NCBI RefSeq assembly: GCF_003086295.3
Contig: NW_027255450.1
Span: forward strand, 370,094 to 434,093
DNA length: 64,000 nucleotides
From: Arachis hypogaea
Lineage: Eukaryota > Streptophyta > Magnoliopsida > Fabales > Fabaceae
Direction: 5' to 3'
Shown here: positions 49,882 to 61,171 of the stretch, piece after piece
Numbering within the stretch: position 1 is the first letter of the stretch
Layout: every line of letters starts with the position of its first letter
Notes under the pieces: generated by a model
Told to the model about the DNA's origin: nothing
Seen by the model: the letters and a program-made list of their open reading frames with translations, nothing else
The model's database searches: none
Translations under genes and position numbers: made by a program

Positions 49882-50771
49882 GCTTAAGAATTGCATCCGA
49901 TCTTAAAGACTTCGCGCCTCGACGCTTTGCTTTGATCCCTGACCTAAACTCTTTGGTAGGCTACTCTTCTACCATGAAATGCTATAAGTTAGGTTTTTTA
50001 GCTTGCCTTTCTCCTTTCGTTCACTCGGCCTTCAAAGAAAGATGGACGGGGCGGGCAGAGGAAAACCTAACGATTGTTCCAATCGAAATGGAAAGAAAAC
50101 CCATGAATAGGAGGTTAGGGGGGGACAGAAGTACTCAACGAGGATAAGGGATCCCCCCGGGTGGATGCGCGTGAGAAGAACTAAAGCCACTACAAGACTC
50201 CTACCTAATATCTTGCTATAGGCGCTTTTGGCTTTTGACTTGTTTATGTATGATTACGATAGAACTAGGGGCGCTAGCGTTGATGAAAAATTCCTATTCT
50301 TGCCTAAGCCTTCTACTTACTTTTCGAGTATAGCCTTGTGAGGAACTTAACTTTAGCTCTTCGAATGACAGAAACATCTTTCTTGCTCTATGCGAAGAAT
50401 AGCCCTTAAAGCTGGAGAAGGAAGAAGTGTGAAAGCAAGCAAGTCAAATTCAGGCACAGCACATTAGTAAGTTCTTTTCTCTGAAGAATGTTCGAACTCA
50501 GACATAGATGACTGGGATCACTACACTGGCTTTGTTGGTTGGTTTGAGGTAGGCAAGTAAAGAATAAGAAATTAGGCAGGGACCACGCTACACTCTCACC
50601 TCTCTCGAGCTACAGGAACCCTAAGCCAGGTATGATGCTGACTTTGCAAGCGCAGGGAAAAGAGCTGGTAGTGATTCTTCGGGACAAAGGCCAAGGGTGA
50701 AGCCGGGGAAGTTTAATATTTAATAAATTCATAAATGACATCGCCTTTAGGGGCGCCGTTTTCATCCAACT
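49882..50771. other. spacer upstream of rpl5
   Basis: No gene seen. The frame 49839-50147 is partly the shadow of the Ty3 integrase remnant. Confidence 0.45.
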
Positions 50772-50790
50772 AGAAATATCGTATGAGAAG
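50772..50790 (+). promoter_or_regulatory. probable rpl5 promoter (CRTA type)
   Basis: The bases agaaatatcgtatgagaag match the dicot mitochondrial promoter consensus AAAATATCRTAAGAGAAG at 15 of 18 positions by eye, with the CGTA core at 50780-50783. It lies about 155 bases before the rpl5 ATG, on the same strand. Confidence 0.6.
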
Positions 50791-50819
50791 CAAAAGAATG
50801 TTACGTTACGCCCAAAAGT

Positions 50820-50942
50820 CCCATGCATCCTTTCTTTCTTTGGTCAACAACCAAGCACAACTCAATAGAATGAATTCTTCAAGACTCCTACATGAACTTT
50901 CTGTCTGGAGGGAATCAATTTTTCTCAATCAATCACTACACT
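50820..50942 (+). promoter_or_regulatory. rpl5 5' leader shared with orf462
   Basis: This leader contains tttggtcaacaaccaagcac, then ctgtctggagggaatc and caatcaatcact just before the ATG, the same blocks in the same order as at 41769-41888. Here the leader sits behind a good promoter motif and in front of a conventional gene, so this is the likelier original. Confidence 0.8.
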
Positions 50943-51500
50943 ATGTTTCAACTCCATTTTCATTACGAAGATGTCTCACGTCAGGATCCGTTGCTCAAAC
51001 TGAATCACGCCAACGTTATGGAAGTTCCTAGATCGTGTGAAATAAGACTAGTACCAAAGGCACCCTATGATTTCATAATCCAAAATGGAAAATTGGCTAT
51101 GGAGATTCCGCGCGGTCAGAAATTAATACAGACACACAGGGGTTCGACAGGAAAGTCGTTTCGATCAAATCCATTCTTGGGGTCAAATAAAGACAAAGGA
51201 TATGTCAGTGACCTAGCACGACAAAGCACTCTCCGAGGGCATGGAATGTCTAATTTTTCGGTAAGAATCTCGACAGTAATGTCTCTGGTGGATTCTCCGG
51301 TCGAAAGACGGCTAAACTCAATTCAATTCTCGATGGAAACGGAGTTGTTCGAATTCTCCCCGGAACTGGAAGATCATTTCGAGATCTTCGAACATATTCG
51401 AGGGTTCAATGTGACTATTGTAACTTCGGCCAACACACAAGATGAGACTTTACCACCGTGGAGCGGCTTTTTGCAAAAAGATGAGGGAGATTCTGAGTAA
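50943..51500 (+). CDS. rpl5: mitochondrial ribosomal protein L5 (uL5)
   Basis: The 185-residue product [11 protein letters not shown]... covers the full length of plant mitochondrial L5 and ends ...[13 protein letters not shown]. It is a large-subunit protein of the mitoribosome that contacts 5S rRNA. The conserved blocks [20 protein letters not shown] and [16 protein letters not shown] are intact, as is [20 protein letters not shown] near the C-terminus. An in-frame ATG at 50892 would add 17 residues but lies in the leader, so 50943 is chosen. Some codons (for example the TCA serine at residue 12) look like C-to-U editing sites. In many plants rps14 follows at once; here a different ORF does. 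Confidence 0.96.
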   Translation: MFQLHFHYEDVSRQDPLLKLNHANVMEVPRSCEIRLVPKAPYDFIIQNGKLAMEIPRGQKLIQTHRGSTGKSFRSNPFLGSNKDKGYVSDLARQSTLRGHGMSNFSVRISTVMSLVDSPVERRLNSIQFSMETELFEFSPELEDHFEIFEHIRGFNVTIVTSANTQDETLPPWSGFLQKDEGDSE

Positions 51501-51508
51501 GAGATGTT

Positions 51509-51754
51509 ATGGACGAATTGTTTGAAGCGTTTCTTCCCTTTATTGAAAAAGTTGGAGAAGCTGCCGGGCTTAAGGAGGACTCTGATGCCACATCTTCACT
51601 TGACTTCAAGCAGGAAGTAGACCAGCCGTCTGAAGCCTTTAAGAATAGAAAGAAGGTTGAGGCTGATTGGACCCTCTTCGTGCCTGACTTCTCTATTGAT
51701 CTGACCGGCTCGATTGAGACAGAGAGTAAAGGTGCGAATCGGCTAAAAGGCTGA
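51509..51754 (+). CDS. hypothetical 81-residue ORF in the usual rps14 position
   Basis: The frame starts eight bases after the rpl5 stop and would be co-transcribed with it. The product MDELFEAFLPFIEKVGEAAG... is acidic and probably soluble, with no membrane segment, and does not resemble Rps14 (which is short and very basic). I do not recognise it. Ancestrally rpl5 is followed by rps14 and often cob, so recombination here removed rps14 and brought in unrelated sequence. It may be part of a chimeric ORF or may be chance. Confidence 0.3.
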   Translation: MDELFEAFLPFIEKVGEAAGLKEDSDATSSLDFKQEVDQPSEAFKNRKKVEADWTLFVPDFSIDLTGSIETESKGANRLKG

Positions 51755-52169
51755 GTCCGAGACTGGGAGAAGAACTTGCAAGAAATGCAGACTTCGCTCC
51801 GCACCTTTAGGTAAAGATCCCCAATGTCCAATCTTCCTTTTATGGAGATATTCTTTTATGTAACTTCCGGTAAGAAAGGGGATAGATTATCGAAAAAAAG
51901 ATGTGCGCACGAGAGGATTCTAACTTTCATACATAGAAGAATGATTGGCAAAGCACTCGAACAAAGCCCTTAGCTTCTAACTTCATTCATTCGAAAGGTC
52001 GCTGGAATTTAGTTAGGAGCAAATCCGTCACTGGACGAGGAAGGAAAGGGAAGGAAGATATGTACAAGAGAAAAAGTATATTAGAAAGCGTTAACAAGAC
52101 TATCAGACCAAGAACAGAACTGCTGGAGGAACAACTACCTAAGGCTGAAAATGACATAGAATAAGTGGA
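51755..52169. other. spacer after the rpl5 unit
   Basis: No gene and no rps14 or cob sequence is visible. Confidence 0.5.
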
Positions 52170-52480
52170 ATCTCATGCACACTTTGAGGGAGGTGGTTAA
52201 CCGGTGCTTAGAGAACTACCTGGGATGCCGATAGACCAAGGGAATGGGTACGTTGGTTACCCTGGGCAGAATAGTGGTACAATACCACTTATCATTCGGC
52301 AACCAAACAAAGACCGTTTGAAGTGGTATATAGGCGCCCACCGCCTCTAATTACGTCCTATACTCCTTAGTCCAACAAAGTGCGTGCATCAAGTTGATTG
52401 CGACTTACGCTAGGGATTGTGTTTTGCAATTTGGAAAGGAGAATTTGCATGGAGCTCACAGGCCCGGACCCTCTAAGTAT
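52170..52480 (+). mobile_element. Ty3-gypsy (chromovirus-like) integrase remnant
   Basis: In successive frames the plus strand reads EVVNRCLENYLGC, then RPREWVRWLPWAE-stop-WYNT then TYHSATKQRPFEVVYRRPPP then LITSYTP, then CVLQFGKENLHGAQART. These are the conserved C-terminal part of a plant Ty3 integrase core, with the WLPWAEYWYNT and PFEVVYGRPPP signatures. Stops and shifts are present. It is separate from the RNase H remnant at 49.3 kb and appears to belong to a different Ty3 lineage. Confidence 0.9.
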
Positions 52481-53110
52481 GGGGAGTGCCACTACTGCTT
52501 TCATTGTTCTACTATTGAGTTGAGTGCAAGTCTCGCTCATTGAATTGCCGCGGTGGCCTCAAGTGCTGATTTTCATTTCTTCGTTGAACGTTCCGGTTTT
52601 GGTAAGCGGTTTGACTGCTTTCCTTGAGAAGGTGGTAGATTGTGGCTAACACTATTCCGAATCGGTGTCCCTGGGGCCCAGTACCAGGGGAGCGAGCCTC
52701 TTTCCTATCCTGGGAAGTCAGACAGTTAGCTTTCATCAGTCCTCGGGTCACTAAACTTGAGGAAAAAGGCATATAAACTTAGTCTTGCAAGAAAATACTT
52801 AGTAGATTGAGAAGCAATAAAGTTAGAAAGAGCTTAGGTGCCTAAGAGGAAATCAGGAAGAAGAAGTTCGAGACTTTCCCCTCTCCTTACTCAGATTGAC
52901 TTTCTAACCCACCTTGATTCAGGCAAGCAAGTATGACCAGCAAGCAGTCTTTCTTCTTCTTTCTCTTTTGTTGATAGAAGCTTCCCCACCTAAGGAGATT
53001 GAGCTGCAAGCTTCCTCTAATACAAGCTCGATCGGATTCGATTTTCTATCTCTTCAAGCCCGGATGTAGAAAGTTAGTCAAGTATGGAATTAGACTTAGC
53101 AGTTACAGGG
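52481..53110. other. spacer before assembly gap
   Basis: An 86-codon minus frame (52512-52772) is open but unassigned. Nothing else seen. Confidence 0.4.
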
Positions 53111-54110
53111 NNNNNNNNNNNNNNNNNNNNNNNNNNNNNNNNNNNNNNNNNNNNNNNNNNNNNNNNNNNNNNNNNNNNNNNNNNNNNNNNNNNNNNNNNN
53201 NNNNNNNNNNNNNNNNNNNNNNNNNNNNNNNNNNNNNNNNNNNNNNNNNNNNNNNNNNNNNNNNNNNNNNNNNNNNNNNNNNNNNNNNNNNNNNNNNNNN
53301 NNNNNNNNNNNNNNNNNNNNNNNNNNNNNNNNNNNNNNNNNNNNNNNNNNNNNNNNNNNNNNNNNNNNNNNNNNNNNNNNNNNNNNNNNNNNNNNNNNNN
53401 NNNNNNNNNNNNNNNNNNNNNNNNNNNNNNNNNNNNNNNNNNNNNNNNNNNNNNNNNNNNNNNNNNNNNNNNNNNNNNNNNNNNNNNNNNNNNNNNNNNN
53501 NNNNNNNNNNNNNNNNNNNNNNNNNNNNNNNNNNNNNNNNNNNNNNNNNNNNNNNNNNNNNNNNNNNNNNNNNNNNNNNNNNNNNNNNNNNNNNNNNNNN
53601 NNNNNNNNNNNNNNNNNNNNNNNNNNNNNNNNNNNNNNNNNNNNNNNNNNNNNNNNNNNNNNNNNNNNNNNNNNNNNNNNNNNNNNNNNNNNNNNNNNNN
53701 NNNNNNNNNNNNNNNNNNNNNNNNNNNNNNNNNNNNNNNNNNNNNNNNNNNNNNNNNNNNNNNNNNNNNNNNNNNNNNNNNNNNNNNNNNNNNNNNNNNN
53801 NNNNNNNNNNNNNNNNNNNNNNNNNNNNNNNNNNNNNNNNNNNNNNNNNNNNNNNNNNNNNNNNNNNNNNNNNNNNNNNNNNNNNNNNNNNNNNNNNNNN
53901 NNNNNNNNNNNNNNNNNNNNNNNNNNNNNNNNNNNNNNNNNNNNNNNNNNNNNNNNNNNNNNNNNNNNNNNNNNNNNNNNNNNNNNNNNNNNNNNNNNNN
54001 NNNNNNNNNNNNNNNNNNNNNNNNNNNNNNNNNNNNNNNNNNNNNNNNNNNNNNNNNNNNNNNNNNNNNNNNNNNNNNNNNNNNNNNNNNNNNNNNNNNN
54101 NNNNNNNNNN
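53111..54110. other. assembly gap of exactly 1000 N
   Basis: The round length shows a scaffolding placeholder; the true distance is unknown. Long frames computed through this gap are artefacts. Confidence 0.99.
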
Positions 54111-57100
54111 CCTGTTTGTCAAAGTGGCTTCGTCCGCCCTTCCCCAGAAAACTACGATGAAAGCTGGAGTAGATAGATCGACCAGGCAAACTTCCCCTTC
54201 CTTTCTTCCTTGTACACTAAGGAGAATGAGCTGCGCTTTCTTTTCCTTGTTAAGGGCTTTTTGTCTTGATCGGAAAATACGGGGTCTTGGTCCATGTCGG
54301 AGAAAAAGGTGCTTTCGTCCATGCGAATATAGACTGGATGCTTGCTTTGTATGGTAAGCGAAGGAAATAAAGCTAGACCAGATATATAGCCAGAATAGAA
54401 TAGGAACTCGCTGACTTTATAATAAACCTTGTCTCTGGAGGCTGCAATCGGGGTTTACCTTTTCGGTATCTCCCCACATTGATATAGATTTGAAGCCGAT
54501 ATACCTAACTTTTCCCCATGCATCCATTGACTATGACTAAGAGAATCCAGCAGCCATAGAGATCTATTTTGAAATAAGGTCCCTGGTCGCTGCCAACCCA
54601 GCCGAAACATTCCATTTTCAGTAATCTCATCAAGCTCAAGCAAGGTAATCTATCTAGTCTTTCTCATTCCTTTCGCCATTCCACCCAGCAAGGAGGAATT
54701 CTCAAGGTGGAAGGGCCAATCTATGAGTCTGTTACAGCCATGGATCTCCTTTCAATCCTAAGGTAGGCCTATGAAGTTGGAGAATCTTCTCCATTCTATA
54801 GGTATTCCCCTGCTGTTGGACTTTTAGTTCCGCAGGCCAGTTACTGTTTTCGTTGCCTTTTCTGTCAATCCGCAAGTAGAAAGGATAAAGGATCAAGGGT
54901 CTCAACCACTTTGCTTTGAAAGCTAGCCAGATTGGGACCAAGCAAGAACACTTTTCAACTATGTATGTTGACGGATAACTCTCGGAGTATCTCAAAAGTA
55001 AAGAAGGTCAACCTCACCCACGGCAATCAATCCTTTCTGGACCCCTCTTATTTAGTGCTAAATGCTTCGGAAATAGAAATATATAGGATATACGAGCGGG
55101 ACTTAATCTTTCTATAGGAAGGAGCCAGCCGAACTTACTTCAACTCCACTCTCATCTAAGCCCGCAGACACTCTTTCGAGAATTCATTCAACCCTCTAGT
55201 TATCGATTAAGTTGAGCCAGCCGTTTGAGGGGCCTTAGTGCGCTAGGTGGTAGTGTTCAGCTGTGAGTGTCAACCAGTCGGAAGGAGAAGCAGGGGAGGA
55301 AGCCATTTCAAGGGACTTTGTATAGTTGATTATGAAAGTATAGATCGGGACTACTCAAAGCTACGGGCCTTATAAGAGGGCCTAGTGCGCTTGCTCCTCT
55401 TAAACAGCTGCAAGCCCAGCAAGTGACGTAGCTACACACTAGAAAGAATATTAGCAGCAGAAGATAGACTACTAACGCAATTACTCATTACAAAATAAGA
55501 GACAAGTGGTTTTACAGCGATCCTTCTTTGACTCTGTCTCGCTGTAAATAGTTAGTAATTTCCTACCCATATTCGACTTACAGTTAAAAGCAACCTCTAG
55601 AAGTTGCACCTGATAGCCATCCGTTTCGTTCGGGCTTCTCTTTACAGTCTTTACAGGAAGTACACTATCCAGCATTTTCCTTCAGGCCTCAACAACCGAT
55701 CTTCCGACAGCAGGAAAAAACAATTGATCTTGCGACATCCTTTCTAATCCAAACGCCGCTTTCTCCGTCCGGTAATAGAATTTCCTTAACCGATCCGGAG
55801 ATCTTTCGATCTTTTAGGTATATTTTTTTTTTAGGGGGAGATCCCAGGGAAGTGGGACTCACTAGAAGGAAGACTACTTTGGTTTGGCCAGAATAGTGTT
55901 TAGAGATTCCGTATTTAGTGCATTCTTAAAAAATTGTAAAAATGGGAAATGAAAGATGAACGATCGCGCGAATGAGTGTACAAGAACGCTTTTTCCTTCA
56001 ACACAGAGGTCACAGAACTTTATTTAGCTGAAGTATAAGAATCCGAAATCATAACCTTTCGCTTTAGAGAAGACAGTTCGAGCAGAATCATAAGAAGAAA
56101 GTAAGGTTTGCCTTAGTCCCTTGTTGTCGGAATAACCCCTGTTCTAGAATCCACCGTGTTTCGGAAGAGTTCGGAAGAGAATGGCTTGTTAGCACGAAGG
56201 TTTTCAGGACTTGAATCGGAAGCATGGAATGCAGGCTCTTCGGGAGAAACCGAACCTGATTGCCCAGGAGTTAATGAAAAGACGGTCTTAGGTGCAAAAG
56301 GGAGAATCCGCAGCACATGAATATGAGTAAAAGGAACTAACTTATTGACCAAGGTCTTAGAGAAGGGGCTGCTAGAGGCAGTTATGCCAAAAAGACGGGT
56401 TTTCCATGACCACGAGCAGACTAGGTTGTGAGGGAAGGAAGGCACTCTTTTTGCAATTATGCCGCGTCTGTTGCAAGAATAGGCTCTTAGCCTGATGACT
56501 TTCCTGCTTTACTTGATTGCCATTGCCTTTTTAACTGGGTTTACTGCTTTACAAGGAATTCAAGGTCGTTGGGAAGATCATAAGCTGGTCTAGGAGCCGA
56601 AAGAGCTCAACTTACTTAGTTGTAGAGGGCGAAAAGGAGGCTCGACCCACAGGGTGAGCGGTAGGCAGAGAGAGATGGTGAATGAAAAGAGTAAGGGAAA
56701 AGTCAAGCCCCGGTAAGCAAGCCCTGACACTGGTGCAGCAGGCAATGCGTCGTCCTCTTGTCCATCTCTGTCAAGCAGAAGCTAAGCAGCCGGTCCCACC
56801 CATCTCATAGTTTTGATCGAAACGCTGGCTAACCATCCAACTCAATGCAATCTATTCCCTCTGGTTCTCAAATGTCATCCACCGGCGGAAGCATCTGAAC
56901 CTAGTATTCCATCTCCTCCATCGGAGCGTTTTTAATAAGGTGCCCCCTCCCGCTGCATTGGAGCGAGTTTACGAGCTGATAAGGGGCTCTTCCTTCTGCC
57001 CTCATCCCTTTTCATTTCCTTTTATCTTTCCTGTGCTTTGTGTACTGCTAAAATGCTAGGATTTGAATTCGCCCTTTCCTGAAAGAGAGTTTTCTTTATC

Positions 57101-58019
57101 CTAGACCAAATGGCAAAAAGTCTTTTACTTTGAGCAAATAAGAGGTCCCATGTACTGCCTTTGACTTCCCTCTTTGATTCAGCTATATTCCTATGTACTT
57201 CCTTTTGTATAGACTTGTACTGGTAGAATAAGTAAGCATTTGAGATCCTCGGAGGCGCCTTCAACCTGGCGGTTCCCTTCGTCACCCTTAGCATAGAAAA
57301 GAAGATCCTCATCAGTCCTGCTTGCTCCATCTAGGACAGCTCCTATCCTGAGATACTCCTCAGTCGAGCAGCATTCCTTATAATCTTATCATTATAGAGA
57401 TGGGGGATAGGAAGTAGGAAGCTTTCTCAAGCACCTTCCATAGCTTCTTCCAATGAGAGTGAGGCCTATGTGGAAGAAAGAAGTCAAGCTGCACGCAATC
57501 CACAACCAAGAAAAGCCACTCAAGGGCAGAGGGATCTTGCTCGTCAACGTCCGTTGCCGATCCGGTCATCAATCTCGGAGTCATCAACATCTGCTTTTCT
57601 TCGGGACAAGAATGGTTATATCCTGGCAGTGAGCTTCTCGTACCTGTCGTCCAATCCATTAGCGTCCAGCCATTACGAAGAGAGCCTTGGGGCATCCGCT
57701 TAAACCCTAGGCTTGGAGCCTTACAACTTTATCAGCTCAAGCAATTTTTACCTTATACTGAAGCACATTCACTCATAGGACGACCATCATGTACTTGTAC
57801 TCAAGTGACGATGAACACTGAACCTAACAGCCGAGGAGACGATCTCCGGTACCCATGAAGAGTAGATTACAAATTCTGTCACCGCTCCGTGGGCTTTTAT
57901 GATTACACTACTCACGAATCTATCTATCCAACCAATTTCTTACTGAACTTGACTTGTCTCCGATTGCCATGCTGCGCTTTTCGCTCCTTATCCCGTACAG
58001 AACGAAGTGAATCTTATTT
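54111..58019. other. spacer, no gene assigned
   Basis: Minus-strand frames 56113-56445 (110 codons), 57022-57330 (102 codons, basic) and 57378-57695 (105 codons) are open and longer than usual chance frames, but none shows a motif I recognise. No tRNA or plastid sequence seen. Confidence 0.4.
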
Positions 58020-58410
58020 CAACATTCATTGCTATGGGCCCTCTTATTGCATGGGGTGGATCCTACTAATGCAATGTTTTCTCCGTGTAGGAAGGCATTT
58101 TTCACATCTAGCTGGTATAGGGACCACTTCTTTGATGCAGCAATAGCCAGTAAAGTCCTAATCTTCACAAACTGAAGTTAAGGTTTCCTCCAAATCTATC
58201 CAATATTTATTCTTGAGCAAAGCCTGGAACAGGACGATAGGAATAATAGCCTACCTCAGGCATGTTGTCTGGAACTGGATCATGGCTTGAGTCTGGAGAG
58301 GGAGAAGCGTTGGTTTACTGATCTCTTTCAGGTCCTGGCTGAGCTTCAACAAGATCTGGTGTTAGACGAAGTTTCTTTCTGGTATACACTATGGTTGATA
58401 GTGTATGAGT
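58020..58410 (-). mobile_element. Ty1-copia reverse transcriptase remnant
   Basis: The minus strand from 58176 to 58020 is an open 52-codon piece reading QFVKIRTLLAIAASKKWSLY then QLDVKNAFLHGE. This is the start of a Ty1-copia reverse transcriptase, where QLDVKNAFLHG carries the first catalytic Asp. Homology is lost right after HGE. Upstream (58180-58410) the same strand reads RKKLRLTPDLVEAQPG and SPDSSHDPVPDNMPE in another frame, consistent with the linker before the RT. Confidence 0.82.
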
Positions 58411-59004
58411 CACAGGCTTCTCTGGCTGATATATAATTCACAGTGATACTCTCCGGGGGCAAACAAAACTAGACTAATCAGTGTAGGAGAAGTTGAAGTG
58501 GAAGCAGTGGAGGCAGAAGGTCGCAAATCGCCACTCACCCGGATTGTTCTTCTTGGATTGGGTTCAATGGATCGAATCTGATCCACCATTTAGTTGGAAT
58601 GGATCCTAAACCCATACCCATAACGTTGGAGGGGGATAGCTACTACTATATTTTATTTTATATGAAACTTCAATCTGTTTTCAAGGTAGACCTTTTGCCC
58701 GGAGTAGCCATTCTCCCTTTTATTGAGGCTTTTGACCAGATAGCTTCGGGAATGAACCGGAAAATGTTTCCAAATGAATGGATTTCCGCTACTTTATCTG
58801 TCGAATCAGGGAATCCTGAAGCTTGACCGGCTTGACAGGTGCCTCTTTATTTCTATTTCTTTTCCCGTCAAGAGATCTTCTTTTATTAGTACTTTTTTCC
58901 AAGATGGAGAATGTTGCCCGACTCTTCTTCTTTCTTTACCCGCTTTTCCTCGAAGACTGCAGAGCGTAACTGGCTTTTCTCTTGTCTCCTGAGCCCGAAC
59001 TTAG

Positions 59005-59076
59005 CGACTTGACTGTGTGAAGCATACAGCTAGCCTTACTTCTGAGCCAGGATCAAACTCTTCTTTTGAGTATGAT
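59005..59076 (-). pseudogene. rrn18: rrn18 5'-end fragment
   Basis: The minus strand reads atcatactcaaaagaagagt then ttgatcctggctcagaagta, the start of mitochondrial 18S rRNA (ATCATAGTCAAAAGAAGAGT then TTGATCCTGGCTCAGAAGGA). It continues with ggctagctgtatgcttcaca and cagtcaagtcg, where small changes accumulate, and homology fades near 59005. About 70 bases of the gene's first 80 are present. It is a pseudogene shard. Confidence 0.85.
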
Positions 59077-59321
59077 TGTTCCAAACAAACAGTGGTAGAA
59101 CCTGGTACCAGGATTCCCTGGTCATACCAGAATGACCAGGTGAACCGGGCGTACTACTTGACTTGCCAAGCAGCTCTTTCTTCTCTTATGAGATTTCTAG
59201 AAAGAGGGAAGGATCACTCCTAAATGCGGCCTTTCTCTTATATACGATACCATTCGCCATGGATGATACGCTTCAAAGAGACAAGAACCTATTCTTGTTC
59301 CAATCGTTTGAGGAAAGCTCT

Positions 59322-59352
59322 TTGCTTAACACATGCAAGTCGGACGAAGTGT
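59322..59352 (+). pseudogene. small 16S/18S rRNA 5' shard
   Basis: The bases tgcttaacacatgcaagtcg then gacgaagtg match the universal 5' region of small-subunit rRNA. The GTCGGACG form is nearer to plastid rrn16 than to mitochondrial rrn18 (GTCGAACG). About 28 bases match, 250 bases from the other shard and on the opposite strand. Confidence 0.55.
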
Positions 59353-60420
59353 AGGCGGAAAAGCCGTTGCGTGTAGGATTGGAACTTTCTTACTAGCCGT
59401 CCTAACACTTGTTGAAGGGAGCCCACTTGCCTAAGCTCTCCATAGCTTTATGTCTATCCTGCCGCCCTATCTCTAGCTTTCTTATTTGCTTGCTCTAGAG
59501 CTCGCAGGTTTCAAAATGATAACTTCCTTCCCCGTTGTTTGGGTTTAATTTCAAGAGCTTGCCTTAGTATGAATCCCATCTACGGCTGAGTCAATAGCAC
59601 CCTCCAACTTTAGTGATTCAATTGCAAACAGAAAGACAACTGCAGTTGCTGGACTAGCACTTCAATTAGCTGTGACAGTATCCGTTGGTGCGAGTGAGCG
59701 TTCCCGCAGCATCGAGAATGGTAAAGTGTTCAATTAACCGGTGTAAGCCTATCCACTCTTACTGTGAGGGTTTCCGGTGTGCTAGAATCAGCAGCTATAG
59801 AATCCGCCTTACCTTCTTGACTGGTGTTACCGGTATGGGAGTACGAGTAGTTGGTGGTGAAGGCAATGATAATTGTCGTGGGGGCTATTACTTTACTTCA
59901 TGTCTACCCGGTTCCAGTTCTTTTTGGTGAATGCGTAGACGCAGTTGGTGAAATAGAAGCTCTTTAAATAGCCTTTGGCTTACGTAAGATTATAACAGCT
60001 ATTCTTTGTTTGAAAGAGCTTTCGCACTTCAAATCGGATAGCGAAAGCGAGTTCCTCTTCCAATATACTACCGCTACCTTAACCTAATAATCTTACTAAT
60101 TTTGATATATGGGGTCTCCCATCGGTCAAAATGGGGAGTAAGGAGTTTAGAGTCCATCATAGCAACCCTATGATGAGGAGGACAGCCTTCTCTCCCCAGA
60201 CCCTTGCTGCAACTGGTAGCATCTCCCCTCTTCATGAATCGCTGCAGGATTTGAGACCGCCACGAGTTGTTCATAGGTACCAACTGGCTCATCCATCAAT
60301 TCAAAACAAAAGAAGGATCTTGCTCAGCAAAGCCCCTCCCAGGTGCTGCAACTGCATCAACATCTTGTAGGGTATGTCATTTCAGAATTCCTTCCTCCAT
60401 TATAGTTAGGATATCTTCTT

Positions 60421-60728
60421 TTGGACCTAAGCCCTATCTCAGAGATATGTAGAAAGATTGATGATATCATTGAAATGATAAAAGCAACAGTCAAAGTCAA
60501 GCCGGTCCCTATGGATTCTACGTCTAGTATAAAGCATCATATTGTCGAAGCGAATAGGGCGGCACAGCACAAGATGTCCTTGATGCGGTGGAGGAAATCT
60601 CTTCTAATAAACCCGTCTTTTCAGTACCTTCTGATAGAGATCCTGCTAAAATAGCTATATGGATTTCAGGTATTTTTCTGGCTGTTGCAATTACTACTAT
60701 TAAAGTAGTGATTCAAAATAGTCAATAG
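60421..60728 (+). pseudogene. decayed ORF with C-terminal membrane helix
   Basis: Two plus-strand frames join across a shift near 60555. The first (60421 on) includes ICRKIDDIIEMIKATVKVKP, and the second (60558-60728) reads DVLDAVEEISSNKPVFSVPS followed by IAIWISGIFLAVAITTIKVV before TAG. The even residue mix and a single clear transmembrane segment close to the C-terminus look like real but broken coding sequence. I do not recognise the family. An intact membrane-protein ORF follows 440 bases downstream on the same strand. Confidence 0.35.
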
Positions 60729-61171
60729 TCTTAGTCAAGGGGTGACTCCATATGTTAATATTGATGGATATTTTAATAATATTGCTTGAAGACGTGACAC
60801 CCATGGCGAGAGATCCACCTACGATTGAGACATTTTGTTCCTTACCTAATTTATGGTTTTAGCACCATTATGCATCTAATGATAGAACTCAAAACTTGAT
60901 TCGGAATGGGGGCCCGCACGAAGGAAGCCAGGGGTGGCCCACTTAGGTGTCCATCCTGCTCGAGTGGTTTTCCGTCTATTAAGACTTACTGTAATTCACA
61001 CTTTTCCAGAGGTAAAATGGTAGTTGCCACACGTGATTGATTGAAGATTGATTCAAAATATCACCTTGAGAATGTGGATAGACTGACTTTGAGGTAAAGC
61101 TCCAAGTTAGGGACCCTTACCACCGGCTGAGAGTGTCCCATAACGGGCTAGGCGTGTACAGAATATATATA
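60729..61171. other. spacer between two membrane-protein ORFs
   Basis: Protein-like scraps in shifting frames are visible (for example PMARDPPTIETFCSLPN on the plus strand near 60.80-60.86 kb), but there is no open gene. Confidence 0.3.

Larger units (their letters stand above)
58411..60420. other. spacer with rrn18 shards
   Basis: Apart from two rrn18 scraps listed separately, I see only short frames. Around 59.6-60.0 kb several plus-strand frames have protein-like stretches interrupted by stops, but I cannot assign them. Confidence 0.4.

Noticed and set aside
50892..50942. An upstream in-frame ATG extending rpl5 by 17 residues
   Set aside because: The conserved protein begins [11 protein letters not shown] at 50943, and the extension lies in the leader shared with orf462.
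52999..54357. Long open frames across 53.0-54.4 kb
   Set aside because: They run through the 1000-N gap, where no stop can be read; only short real sequence supports each end.
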